From Chitinophagales bacterium (GTDB taxonomy: Bacteria > Bacteroidota > Bacteroidia > Chitinophagales > Chitinophagaceae): 22,822 nt of DNA. Under the pieces are notes generated by a model that saw only the letters and a list, made by a program, of their open reading frames with translations, had not been told where the DNA came from and searched no databases. The stretch's first letter is position 1, and every line of letters begins with the position of its first letter. Of this stretch, positions 6,988-15,057 are shown piece after piece. The position numbers were made by a program, and so were the translations under genes. The DNA lies in contig JANXYS010000539.1 in assembly GCA_025355935.1 (NCBI GenBank), positions 1 to 22,822 of the forward strand, in the 5' to 3' direction.

Positions 6988-7017
6988 AAAGATCGCCCCA
7001 TACGGGAGCGATCTTTT
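6987..7017. terminator. bidirectional terminator between folP and the FKBP gene
   Basis: A near-perfect stem AAAAGATCGC-CCC / GGG-A-GCGATCTTTT (6987-6999 / 7004-7017) with one bulged A and an ATAC loop. A and T tracts flank both sides, so it can act in either direction, as expected between two converging genes. The left arm begins inside the folP stop codon. Confidence 0.85.
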
Positions 7018-7036
7018 CAAATTCTCATCTCTGATA

Positions 7037-8056
7037 TTATTTGGATTTTGATGTGTCCGGCATCGCCTTCTGCATGCTATCCATATATTTTTTCTGCATA
7101 GCCTGCATTTTATTCCTTAGCTCAGTTGCTGCCATAGTGGCCTGCGATCTGTTCAATACGTCAACGACATCAATGTCGAATATTAAAATTGAATTTGGAG
7201 CGATGTCAGCTCCTGCTCCTGCTGTACCATAAGCCAACGATGAAGGAATGTAAAACTTAGCTTTTGCTCCTTTGTTTAGCAATGTGAATCCGTCTTTCCA
7301 TCCCGGAATAACGTTCATACCAAGGTTTGGATCATTTACACCAGTCATGTTTACCAGTAAAGGTTCAACGTGTCCTTTCGCAGGATCCGTATTGCTATCA
7401 AATAATTTGCCTTCAAGGGTTCTACCAGTGTAATTAGTTTTCACTACAACAGAGGTATCGATCATCGGACCTGTACCCGGCGTTAAAATCTGAACGTATG
7501 TGCCCTGCGCAGCTTTAACAGCCTTGATGTTATTTTTAGCAAAATAGTCCTGTAAAATCTTATCGTCTTTTTTCATTTGACCTTCAGACTTTGATTTTGA
7601 CCTTGCCTGCGCAACAACCATTGCTGCATCCCGCGCTTTGTCAGCTTCCTGCTGTGTAGCATAGGCAGCTTTTACTTTATAAGATTGCACAATAAACTGG
7701 CCTTTTTGCATAAACGGCGCAGACTGTCCTAATTTTATAAGCGTATCCGTTGGCATACGGATGATGATGCTATCCCCTACATGGAGCGTCCTGAATATTT
7801 GTTTGTACGTATCAGGGAACTGTGCTGTATCATAAGGAGCAAATTGTGGCATCCCGGTTTCATATGTGCTATATAAAACACTGTCTTTGTATTTTACCAG
7901 AATTTCCATTTCGAGCACATTACCACCAGTAACAAGTTTACCACTGCTATTTGCGATTACTTTGTATTCACTGCCATCCTTTGCTTTTTTAAAAGGTTCT
8001 TTACAGGCAGATAGGGCTACGAGCGTCAGCATTAATAAATAAGAAATCTTTCTCAT
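7037..8056 (-). CDS. FKBP-type peptidyl-prolyl isomerase lipoprotein
   Basis: Envelope lipoprotein predicted to isomerise X-Pro bonds and help fold exported proteins. The N-terminus is a type II signal peptide with lipobox LSAC (Cys18). Residues ~30-130 look like a first, degenerate FKBP-like domain, ~135-180 is a charged helical linker, and ~185-302 is a canonical FKBP domain with YTGRTLEGKLFDS (209-221), VIPGW (249-253) and IPSSLAYG (270-277). The C-terminal ~35 residues are a Met/Gln/Lys-rich helix. The arrangement resembles Mip/FkpA-class proteins but with two FKBP-like halves. It lies 17 bases downstream of nrnA and is probably co-transcribed with it. Confidence 0.9.
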   Translation of the reverse strand: MRKISYLLMLTLVALSACKEPFKKAKDGSEYKVIANSSGKLVTGGNVLEMEILVKYKDSVLYSTYETGMPQFAPYDTAQFPDTYKQIFRTLHVGDSIIIRMPTDTLIKLGQSAPFMQKGQFIVQSYKVKAAYATQQEADKARDAAMVVAQARSKSKSEGQMKKDDKILQDYFAKNNIKAVKAAQGTYVQILTPGTGPMIDTSVVVKTNYTGRTLEGKLFDSNTDPAKGHVEPLLVNMTGVNDPNLGMNVIPGWKDGFTLLNKGAKAKFYIPSSLAYGTAGAGADIAPNSILIFDIDVVDVLNRSQATMAATELRNKMQAMQKKYMDSMQKAMPDTSKSK

Positions 8057-8073
8057 TGTGTGTGTATTTTATT

Positions 8074-9093
8074 TTAAAATTTATAAGTACTTAATAGTTC
8101 CTTGTTTTCAGACAGGGCTGTTTTAAATGCCAGTACCACCTGTTCCAGCGAGTCCTTGCTTTGCCCACCGGCAGCATTAAAATGACCGCCGCCATTAAAA
8201 TATTTTCGGGCAAATGTATTAACATCTACTGCCCCTTTGCTCCGGAAAGAGCATTTTCTTTCTTCACCCCGGTCAATCACGATGGCGGCAAGCTTGATTC
8301 CTTCGATGCTAAGAGGATAATTTACGAGCCCTTCCGTATCTCCGGTTTTGATGTCGTATTTGACGAGATCAGCGGCAGGAATTGCTATCAGGGCGCTGTT
8401 ATATTCGTAAAATACTTCCATGCGGTTAAGCAGCACATTTCCTATAAAACGTAAACGATTTTCGGAGAAATTATCATAGATAGCCTCGTGTACTAAGCCG
8501 TGTTCAAGTCCTTTCTCTTTTAAGGTGGCAATCAGGCGGTGTACATTTGCAGTAGTTGATGGAAATCTAAACGACCCTGTATCAGTCATTACGCCGGTAT
8601 AAATGCATTCAGCAATATTCTTATTTATCTTGTCTTCGTAACCTGCATTCACAATAAAATCAAATACCATCTCCGCAGTGGAGCTTTTTGTGGTATCACT
8701 TACCCCATATGCAAAAACTTCAGTTTGCGGTTGTTGATGATGATCTATGAGTATTCTTTCCGCACCTGACGACAATAATATTGCCTCCATATTTTTTGTG
8801 CGATTGAGGGTATTAAAATCCAGGCAGAATATCCATTCTGCTTCTTCTATTAACTTATTTGCGGAACTAACATTCCTTTCATAATCAACCACTTCCTGGC
8901 AACCTGGCATCCAATTTAAAAAGCCAGCCCAATTTGTAGGAGAAATGACAGTAACCGTGTGGCCAAACTGTACAAGAAAATGATACAATCCAAGCGTAGA
9001 TCCCATTGCATCACCATCTGGTTTCTGATGCATGGTTATTACTACTTTCCGCGGGGCTTTTAACTGGCTGAATAAATGATTGATTGATTCCAT
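8074..9093 (-). CDS. nrnA: DHH/DHHA1 phosphoesterase, NrnA-like (nanoRNase / pAp phosphatase)
   Basis: Cytoplasmic Mn-dependent phosphoesterase that, in the NrnA family, degrades very short RNAs and dephosphorylates 3'-phosphoadenosine 5'-phosphate. With the start chosen here it has 339 residues: HQKPDGDAMGS (22-32; His22, Asp26, Asp28), CLDFN (Asp92), IDHH (117-119), TDTGSFRF (about 170-177) and the DHHA1 loop GGGHFNAAGG (301-310). A longer frame starts at 9135, but a perfect TACTTTTG promoter element lies inside that extension (9110-9103). The extra 14 residues are hydrophobic and atypical, so ATG 9093 (MESINHLFSQL) is preferred. It is divergent from ndk. Confidence 0.88.
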   Translation of the reverse strand: MESINHLFSQLKAPRKVVITMHQKPDGDAMGSTLGLYHFLVQFGHTVTVISPTNWAGFLNWMPGCQEVVDYERNVSSANKLIEEAEWIFCLDFNTLNRTKNMEAILLSSGAERILIDHHQQPQTEVFAYGVSDTTKSSTAEMVFDFIVNAGYEDKINKNIAECIYTGVMTDTGSFRFPSTTANVHRLIATLKEKGLEHGLVHEAIYDNFSENRLRFIGNVLLNRMEVFYEYNSALIAIPAADLVKYDIKTGDTEGLVNYPLSIEGIKLAAIVIDRGEERKCSFRSKGAVDVNTFARKYFNGGGHFNAAGGQSKDSLEQVVLAFKTALSENKELLSTYKF

Positions 9094-9102
9094 AAATCGC
9101 CG

Positions 9103-9110
9103 CAAAAGTA
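9103..9110 (-). promoter_or_regulatory. Bacteroidota -7 promoter element of nrnA
   Basis: TACTTTTG on the minus strand matches TAnnTTTG exactly and ends 9 bases before the ATG at 9093. No clear -33 TTTG is seen. Its position inside the longer reading frame decides in favour of the shorter start. Confidence 0.55.
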
Positions 9111-9238
9111 GGTGTAAAAATGGAAAATAGGCCATGATGTACGCTGCATCCGAAAGTTTCTCTAGCCTAATACGACATTTTTAACTAAAAATCAAAGTGG
9201 CGGGCTCTGGAACTGAACTAATATTTAAGAGGGATTCC

Positions 9239-9246
9239 TATCTTTG
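9239..9246 (+). promoter_or_regulatory. Bacteroidota -7 promoter element of ndk
   Basis: TATCTTTG matches TAnnTTTG exactly and lies 18 bases upstream of the ndk ATG at 9265. A possible TTG start at 9244 falls inside this element and can be dismissed. The -33 box is not obvious. Confidence 0.55.
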
Positions 9247-9264
9247 CGCCCAAAATTAGAAAAA

Positions 9265-9681
9265 ATGACCAACAGAACATTTACAATGATAAAGCCTGAT
9301 GCAACGCTGAAGGGCAATACCGGTGGCATTCTTGATATGATTAACAAAGCGGGTTTCAGAATTGTTGCTATGAAAATGATGCATCTAAGCGCAGAAAAAG
9401 CTGGTGAATTTTATGGTGTTCACAAAGAGCGTGCATTTTATGGTGAGCTGGTAGAGTTTATGAGCAGGGGAGCAATTACCGCAGCCATCCTTGAGAAAGA
9501 AAATGCGGTAGAAGATTTTCGTAAATTAATTGGTGCAACAAACCCGGCGCAGGCTGAGGAAGGAACCATACGCAAAAAATATGCAACTTCCATCGGTGAA
9601 AATGCGGTTCATGGAAGTGATAGCGATGAGAATGCACAAATCGAAGGCGACTTCTTCTTCAGCAAGCTGGAACAGTTTTAA
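9265..9681 (+). CDS. ndk: nucleoside-diphosphate kinase
   Basis: Cytoplasmic enzyme that transfers phosphate from ATP to other nucleoside diphosphates through a phosphohistidine. The 138-residue product is the normal length. It has the start TFTMIKPDA (Lys10), the RIVAMKMMHLS strand, the YGVHKERAFYGELVEFM segment, and the active-site motif NAVHGSDSDENA with His116. The ATG at 9265 gives the standard N-terminus. It is monocistronic, with its own promoter element and a strong terminator. Confidence 0.97.
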   Translation: MTNRTFTMIKPDATLKGNTGGILDMINKAGFRIVAMKMMHLSAEKAGEFYGVHKERAFYGELVEFMSRGAITAAILEKENAVEDFRKLIGATNPAQAEEGTIRKKYATSIGENAVHGSDSDENAQIEGDFFFSKLEQF

Positions 9682-9695
9682 TTTACAATAGCCAT

Positions 9696-9745
9696 AAAAA
9701 ATGCTGAAATTGTGAGTTACAGATGCTCACTTTTTCAGCATTTTT
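9696..9745 (+). terminator. ndk terminator
   Basis: A long hairpin: AAAAATGCTGAAA-TT-GTGAG (about 9697-9716) pairs with CTCAC-TT-TTTCAGCATTTTT (9726-9745), with one TT/TT mismatch and a 9-base loop, ending in a T run. The spurious upstream start of the thiolase frame (9723) lies inside this structure. Confidence 0.85.
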
Positions 9746-9800
9746 AGTTAGAGTATTAAAGGCTGTAAAATATTTAATTTTAAAAATAACCTTTAACCAT

Positions 9801-10982
9801 ATGACAGAAGTATATATAATTAGCGCGGTTCGGACACCGATTGGAAGTTTTGGCGGTGCTTTAAAAGATCTCAGTGCGACCCAGCTGGGCGCAGTTGCCA
9901 TTAAAGGGGCGTTGGATAAAGCCGGCGTTAAAGCGTCAGACGTTGATGATGTACTCATGGGCTGTGTTATGCAGGCTAATCTCGGACAGGCACCGGCACG
10001 GCAGGCAGCGAAATTCGCAGGTCTCCCCAACGAAGTAAATTGTACAACTGTTAATAAAGTATGCGCAAGTGGTATGAAGGCAGTTTCCCAGGGCGCCCAG
10101 AGTATAAAGCTAGGTGATGCTGATGTGGTAGTAGCCGGAGGAATGGAAAGCATGAGTAATGTTCCTTTCTATGCTGATTCGACTCGCTGGGGAAACAAAT
10201 ATGGTAACGTTACATTGCAGGATGGATTGGTTAAAGATGGCCTTACCGATGTATATGACGGTAAAGCAATGGGCACGGCCGCCGAACTTTGTGCCACAAG
10301 CTGCGGGGTTACACGTGAAGAGCAGGATGCTTTTGCAGTTGCAAGCTATCAGCGGAGCCAGGCCGCAACCAATGACGATAAATTTGCTAACGAAATCGTG
10401 TCCGTTACTATCCCTCAAAAAAAAGGAGATCCCCTCAATATTAATCGTGATGAAGAACCTTTTAATGTAAAATTTGATAAAATATCCGGGCTTAAAGGTG
10501 CATTTGCTAAAGATGGTACAGTTACCGCAGCAAATGCAAGTACACTTAATGATGGAGCGGCAGCGCTTATACTTATGAGTAAAGAAAAAGCAGAAGAACT
10601 CGGGCTGAAACCAATTGCGAAAATCCTTTCTTACGCGGATGCGGAACAGGCACCGGAGTGGTTTACAACCTCTCCGTCTATTGCGGTTCCGAAAGCAGTA
10701 GAGAAAGCCGGCTTAAGAATGGACGAAATTGAATTTTGGGAATTGAATGAAGCCTTTAGTGTTGTTGGAATTGAGAATAGCCGTCGGATGAAACTTGATC
10801 CTGCAACTGTTAATGTAAATGGGGGCGCTGTTTCACTTGGTCATCCGCTCGGTTGCAGCGGAGCCCGGATTATAGTAACGCTCATCAATGTGTTAAAACA
10901 AAACAACGCGCGCTACGGCGCGGCAGGAATATGTAATGGCGGCGGCGGGGCTAGCGCGATGGTAATTGAAAACATGAATTAA
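9801..10982 (+). CDS. acetyl-CoA acetyltransferase (thiolase)
   Basis: Homotetrameric thiolase, cytoplasmic, 393 residues. It carries the nucleophile Cys88 in KVCASGMK, His348 in GGAVSLGHPLGCSGAR and the second catalytic cysteine Cys378 in GICNGGGGASA, the same spacing as biosynthetic thiolases. It could condense two acetyl-CoA or cleave acetoacetyl-CoA (AtoB/PhaA type). A longer-chain FadA-like role is less likely because no fadB-like partner is adjacent. The frame extends upstream to 9723, but that extension lies in the ndk terminator. ATG 9801 gives the canonical MTEVYIISAVRTPIG start. Confidence 0.93.
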   Translation: MTEVYIISAVRTPIGSFGGALKDLSATQLGAVAIKGALDKAGVKASDVDDVLMGCVMQANLGQAPARQAAKFAGLPNEVNCTTVNKVCASGMKAVSQGAQSIKLGDADVVVAGGMESMSNVPFYADSTRWGNKYGNVTLQDGLVKDGLTDVYDGKAMGTAAELCATSCGVTREEQDAFAVASYQRSQAATNDDKFANEIVSVTIPQKKGDPLNINRDEEPFNVKFDKISGLKGAFAKDGTVTAANASTLNDGAAALILMSKEKAEELGLKPIAKILSYADAEQAPEWFTTSPSIAVPKAVEKAGLRMDEIEFWELNEAFSVVGIENSRRMKLDPATVNVNGGAVSLGHPLGCSGARIIVTLINVLKQNNARYGAAGICNGGGGASAMVIENMN

Positions 10983-11030
10983 GATAGCTTAATCGATGTC
11001 TTAAGCCTGAAATTCTTTAAATAATCCTGA

Positions 11031-11062
11031 TTTGTTCATCTGGGGGTTATAGAATAAATTTG
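11031..11062 (+). promoter_or_regulatory. Bacteroidota-type promoter of pdhB (-33 TTTG, -7 TAAATTTG)
   Basis: TTTG at 11031-11034 and TAAATTTG at 11055-11062, separated by 20 bases, match the -33/-7 consensus of the Bacteroidota primary sigma factor. The -7 element ends 40 bases before the pdhB ATG. This is the best complete promoter in the window. Confidence 0.65.
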
Positions 11063-11102
11063 CCCACCGTAAAACGGATAATAAATAAAACCATAAATCA
11101 AC

Positions 11103-12086
11103 ATGCGACAAATAGCCTTTAGGGAAGCTTTACGTGAAGCCATGCAGGAAGAGATGAGACGTGATGAACGTGTATTTTTAATAGGCGAAGAAGTGGCGGA
11201 ATATAACGGGGCTTATAAAGTGAGCCAGGGTATGTTGGATGAATTTGGTGAAAAAAGGGTGATTGATACACCAATCGCAGAACTCGGATTTACAGCTATT
11301 GCCGTAGGAGCCGCACAAAATGGCCTTCGTCCGATTGTAGAATACATGACGTGGAATTTTGCGGTCTTACCACTAGACCAGATACTGAATACTGCGTCAA
11401 AAATGTTAGCGATGAGTGGTGGCCAGGTAGGTTGCCCGATTGTATTCAGAGGCGCAAATGGCAGTGCTGGTCAGCTGGGTGCCCAACATTCTACGGCTTT
11501 TGAAGCGATGTATGCCAATATCCCTGGTCTTAAAGTTATTTCTGTTTCAAATCCATATGATGCAAAAGGCCTTTTAAAGGCAGCTATCAGGGATGATGAT
11601 CCGGTTGTTTTTATGGAAAGTGAAGTCATGTATGGAGAAAAAGGCGAGGTTCCGGAGGAAGAGTATATTTTGCCAATTGGTAAATGTTTTATTAAGAGAG
11701 CAGGAAAGGATGTAACAATTGTCTCGTTTAATAAAATGATGAAGATTGCCTTAGGCGCAGCTGAAGAATTAGCTAAAGAAGGAATAGAAGCTGAAGTAAT
11801 AGACGTTGCTACTATTCGGCCATTAGATTGGTTTACAATATTGGAAAGTGTGAAAAAAACTAACAGGCTGGTTATTGTGGAGGAGCAATGGCCTTTTGCT
11901 TCGGTTAGTTCGGAAATTGCGTACCGGATCCAAAAAGAAGGTTTCGATTACCTGGATGCACCTATTCGCCGGATAACAAGCGCTGATGCGCCGATGCATT
12001 ATGCGCCAAATCTCGTTGCTGCATACCTTCCGGATGTTCCAAGAACGGTTAAACTGGTGAAAGAGGTGATGTACCTTAAAAAATAA
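11103..12086 (+). CDS. pdhB: pyruvate dehydrogenase E1 component, beta subunit
   Basis: Beta subunit of the thiamine-diphosphate-dependent E1 of the pyruvate dehydrogenase complex; with the alpha subunit it decarboxylates pyruvate to feed acetyl-CoA synthesis. The 327-residue length is typical. Recognisable segments are FREALREAMQEEMRRD, FLIGEEVAEYNGAYKVS (Glu for ThDP activation), DTPIAELGFTAIAVGAA, the MTWNFAVLPLDQI helix, FRGANGSAGQLGAQHS and the C-terminal transketolase domain (VIDVATIRPLD, VIVEEQWP). The 2-oxoisovalerate beta subunit is close in sequence, but the GAYKVS and RGANG motifs favour PDH. The alpha and E2 genes are not adjacent, so the complex is encoded at separate loci here. 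Confidence 0.93.
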   Translation: MRQIAFREALREAMQEEMRRDERVFLIGEEVAEYNGAYKVSQGMLDEFGEKRVIDTPIAELGFTAIAVGAAQNGLRPIVEYMTWNFAVLPLDQILNTASKMLAMSGGQVGCPIVFRGANGSAGQLGAQHSTAFEAMYANIPGLKVISVSNPYDAKGLLKAAIRDDDPVVFMESEVMYGEKGEVPEEEYILPIGKCFIKRAGKDVTIVSFNKMMKIALGAAEELAKEGIEAEVIDVATIRPLDWFTILESVKKTNRLVIVEEQWPFASVSSEIAYRIQKEGFDYLDAPIRRITSADAPMHYAPNLVAAYLPDVPRTVKLVKEVMYLKK

Positions 12087-12110
12087 CTGGGTCTGGCAAA
12101 CTAAATTATT

Positions 12111-12163
12111 CACAAACGAATTGTCGAGCAAAATAAACTGTTCTTCAATTCGTTTGTGTTTTA
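12111..12163 (+). terminator. pdhB terminator
   Basis: A perfect 13-base stem CACAAACGAATTG / CAATTCGTTTGTG (12111-12123 / 12146-12158), a 22-base loop, then TTTTAA. It sits 25 bases after the pdhB stop and contains the TTG (12121) from which the next frame could nominally start. Confidence 0.75.
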
Positions 12164-12192
12164 AGGGAAACTCCCCGATAAAATTTATCCCA

Positions 12193-13056
12193 TTGTACAG
12201 GAAACTTTTCATCATCGTTGTCTTATTTTGCTTAAGGCTGTGCGTTTATTCCCAAAGCTTCTTTACAAGTTATTTTGTCGGAATTAGCAACTATAGGGGT
12301 GATATAGGAAGCCCCGCCTTTCAACCCGCTAATACCCATAGTGCATTTGGAGCCGGATGCCTGTATGAAATAAGCGACAGGCTTTTATTAACCACTGGTG
12401 TTTTTGTGGGGAAAATAAGCGCCTCAGATAAATTAGCTACTTCAAACCAATCAAGAAATTTAAGCTTTTATAGCAATATTTCGGAATTTTCATTTGGTGC
12501 TGAATACCTTCTTTTTGACTTATACGACTATAAGGTATCGCCTTACATTTTTGCAGGCGTTGGTCGTTTCAGGTTTAACCCCTTTACAAAAACAAAAGAT
12601 GGTCAGCCGGTAAATCTGTATGAACGATCTACTGAAGGGGAGGGGTTTTACAAAGACCGGAAAGCCTATAAACTTACACAAACATGTTTTCCGATTGGGG
12701 TAGGAACCCAATGGGCACTTTCTAATAAAGTGCGAATAAGTTTATCCATTGGTGCCCGTAAAACAACAACAGACTACCTGGATGACGTCAGCACTACTTA
12801 CGTTGATCCAAACCTTCTTGCCACACACAGGGGTAGTACATCAGTTTTGCTTGCTTATCGAGGAGGAGAGATATCAGGAAACAATACCTATCCTGGTGAT
12901 GGCGTCCAGAGGGGCAACCCTAACAATAAAGACTGGTATGTTTTCTCCGGAGTAACCGGCCGGTTAAGACTAACGGGTAAGGCTGGCCGCTCCCGAAATG
13001 TAAGAGAAGATAAAATAAGTTCCCACCGTTCAAAGGTTTCCTGCCCTTCCCTCTAG
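12193..13056 (+). CDS. DUF6089-type outer-membrane beta-barrel protein
   Basis: Exported protein of about 287 residues. A signal peptide (YRKLFIIVVLF...VYSQ) is followed by a beta-barrel pattern typical of DUF6089: NYRGDIGSPAFQ, GVFVGKISASD, RNLSFYSNISEFSFGAEYLLFD, SPYIFAGVGRFRFNP, a Gly/Tyr-rich loop, then TTDYLDDVSTTYVDP and NNKDWYVFSGV. Function is unknown; the family is assigned from conserved segments remembered, not searched. The frame is open back to 12121, but that start lies in the pdhB terminator and puts ~24 non-signal residues before the hydrophobic core. The TTG at 12193 gives a clean signal peptide and is preferred, although no ATG is available and the start remains uncertain. 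Confidence 0.75.
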   Translation: MYRKLFIIVVLFCLRLCVYSQSFFTSYFVGISNYRGDIGSPAFQPANTHSAFGAGCLYEISDRLLLTTGVFVGKISASDKLATSNQSRNLSFYSNISEFSFGAEYLLFDLYDYKVSPYIFAGVGRFRFNPFTKTKDGQPVNLYERSTEGEGFYKDRKAYKLTQTCFPIGVGTQWALSNKVRISLSIGARKTTTDYLDDVSTTYVDPNLLATHRGSTSVLLAYRGGEISGNNTYPGDGVQRGNPNNKDWYVFSGVTGRLRLTGKAGRSRNVREDKISSHRSKVSCPSL

Positions 13057-13067
13057 CTGTCCTTCGG

Positions 13068-13125
13068 CTTAAAAATATCCTTCTTCGCCGGTATCATTCC
13101 TTCGACGGGAAGCCATATTTTTAAG
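13068..13125. repeat. 11-base perfect inverted repeat with a 36-base spacer
   Basis: CTTAAAAATAT (13068-13078) and ATATTTTTAAG (13115-13125) are exact reverse complements, 12 bases after the DUF6089 stop. It could be a long hairpin acting as a terminator or RNA 3' end for that gene. On the minus strand the same stretch carries a 29-codon frame (13158-13069) rich in Arg/Lys, discussed in the findings. The 13057-13221 gap holds nothing else clear. Confidence 0.5.
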
Positions 13126-13221
13126 CATTCGAGTTTTATCCATCTTTCCACCCGGCATGATAATTCTTAAAAACAATTAGTATGTTTTTTCTGTTTTACA
13201 TTTACAGAATAATACAGTAGC

Positions 13222-15057
13222 ATGGCATATCAGTCGCTGGAAGATTGTTTAACAGACCTGGAAGACAACGGGCAACTAGTTAGGATTAAAGAGGAGGTAG
13301 ACCCGTTTCTTCAGATGGCTGCGATCCATTTGCGGGTTCATGAAGCCGGGGGGCCTGCACTCCTGTTTGAAAAGGTAAAAGGATGCAAATACCGGGCAGC
13401 ATCTAATATATTTGGAACACTTGAGCGGAGTAAATTTATTTTCCGTAACACCCTGGATAATGTTGCAAAATTAATTGACCTTAAGAGCGATCCTATAGCC
13501 GCTATCAAAAGCCCTGTAGCAAACCTTGGTGCCGGACTAGCAGCCTTAAATGCTTTGCCCTTAAAAAACCCTTTGAATAAACCTATCCTTTTTGAAGAAA
13601 TCAAAATCGATGACTTACCACTCATACAGCACTGGCCAATGGACGGGGGCGCCTTTGTAACCCTTCCCCAGGTTTACACGGAAGACTCCGACAAGCCCGG
13701 GATAATAAATGCCAATCTTGGTATGTACCGGATACAGCTAAGCGGAAATGATTATGTAATGAACCAGGAAATAGGGCTGCATTACCAGTTGCATCGCGGC
13801 ATCGGTGTACATCAATCCAAAGCTAATAATCTTGGAAAGCCGTTGAGGGTAAGCATTTTTATCGGCGGACCGCCATCACATTCAGTAGCCGCGGTGATGC
13901 CTCTACCTGAAGGTATAAGTGAAATGACGTTTGCAGGTTTATTGGGGGGACGAAGGTTCAGGTACATTTACCAAGATGGTTTTTGTCTAAGTACGGACGC
14001 TGATTTTGTCATCACCGGAGAAGTTTTTCCGAATGAAAATAAACCGGAAGGGCCGTTCGGAGATCATCTCGGTTACTATAGCCTTAAACATAATTTCCCG
14101 CTAATGCGGGTGCATAAAGTTTATGCTCGAAAAAATGCAATCTGGTCGTTCACCGTTGTAGGGCGACCTCCGCAGGAAGATACCAGTTTTGGCCAGCTTA
14201 TTCATGAGATTACGGGAAAAGCCATCCAAGATGAGATCCCCGGCCTCAGGGAAGTACATGCAGTTGATGCTGCAGGCGTACATCCGCTATTGCTCGCTAT
14301 AGGAAGCGAACGCTATACTCCTTATGCACAAGCAAAACAACCCGCCGAAATTCTAACTATTGCAAATCACATCCTGGGCACAGGTCAATTAAGCCTTGCT
14401 AAATTTTTATTTATCACCGCAGATGATTTAAACATACTAACCTGTCAGGATATTCCCGGGTATCTTCAGTATATAATGGAACGGATAGAACTGCAGCGTG
14501 ACGTTCACTTCTACACCAATACAACTATCGATACGCTTGATTACTCCGGAACAGGCATTAACAGCGGAAGCAAAGTTGTCTTTGCTGCATATGGTGAAAA
14601 GATAAGAGAACTTGCAACTTCAGTGCCCGTCCTGTTTAACACTTTGGAGATGTTTAAAATCCCTACGATGGCTATACCCGGGGTAATCATTCTCCAGGCT
14701 TCCGCGTTTACTACTTACGGGAATGCACATGCGGAGATGGCAAAACTTAACGAACTCTTGCATGATGCCATTCCGGATTTGCAGGGAATCCCTTTTATTA
14801 TCATAACCGACGACTCAACTTTTGCCGCACAGTCTCTAAATAATTTTTTATGGGTTTCATTTACCAGGTGTAATCCATCGCATGACATCTATGGCATCGC
14901 TTCTTTCACGGAAAACAAGCACTGGGGATGTAAAGGCTCATTGGTAATTGACGCAAGAAAAAAGCCTCACCATGCACCGGAACTGGTGAAGGATGAGGCT
15001 GTTGAAAAAAGTATTCAATATCTGTTTGACGAAGGCGGAAGCTTATTTGGATATTAG
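13222..15057 (+). CDS. UbiD family decarboxylase
   Basis: Predicted prenylated-FMN-dependent decarboxylase of 611 residues, cytoplasmic. Family landmarks are NANLGMYRIQ (163-172), MNQEIGLHYQLHRG (180-193), IFIGGPPSHSVAA (212-224) and the catalytic EGPFGDHLGYY (276-286). It is longer than E. coli UbiD (about 490), with extra C-terminal sequence, as in the ~600-residue Bacteroidota forms usually annotated as menaquinone-biosynthesis decarboxylase. Bacteroidota make menaquinone, not ubiquinone, so a role in a menaquinone route is the best inference. No UbiX (the prFMN maker) or men/mqn gene is adjacent. The stop overlaps the convergent protease gene by four bases. Confidence 0.88.
   Translation: MAYQSLEDCLTDLEDNGQLVRIKEEVDPFLQMAAIHLRVHEAGGPALLFEKVKGCKYRAASNIFGTLERSKFIFRNTLDNVAKLIDLKSDPIAAIKSPVANLGAGLAALNALPLKNPLNKPILFEEIKIDDLPLIQHWPMDGGAFVTLPQVYTEDSDKPGIINANLGMYRIQLSGNDYVMNQEIGLHYQLHRGIGVHQSKANNLGKPLRVSIFIGGPPSHSVAAVMPLPEGISEMTFAGLLGGRRFRYIYQDGFCLSTDADFVITGEVFPNENKPEGPFGDHLGYYSLKHNFPLMRVHKVYARKNAIWSFTVVGRPPQEDTSFGQLIHEITGKAIQDEIPGLREVHAVDAAGVHPLLLAIGSERYTPYAQAKQPAEILTIANHILGTGQLSLAKFLFITADDLNILTCQDIPGYLQYIMERIELQRDVHFYTNTTIDTLDYSGTGINSGSKVVFAAYGEKIRELATSVPVLFNTLEMFKIPTMAIPGVIILQASAFTTYGNAHAEMAKLNELLHDAIPDLQGIPFIIITDDSTFAAQSLNNFLWVSFTRCNPSHDIYGIASFTENKHWGCKGSLVIDARKKPHHAPELVKDEAVEKSIQYLFDEGGSLFGY

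Noticed and set aside
9723..9800. N-terminal extension of the thiolase
   Set aside because: It begins inside the ndk terminator hairpin, and the residues do not match the family; ATG 9801 gives the canonical start.
10983..11010. Possible terminator after the thiolase gene (GCTTAA / TTAAGC)
   Set aside because: Only a 6-base AT-rich stem with no T tail; too weak to call.
12121..12192. Upstream start (TTG 12121) for the DUF6089 protein
   Set aside because: It lies in the pdhB terminator stem-loop and would bury the signal peptide behind 24 extra residues.
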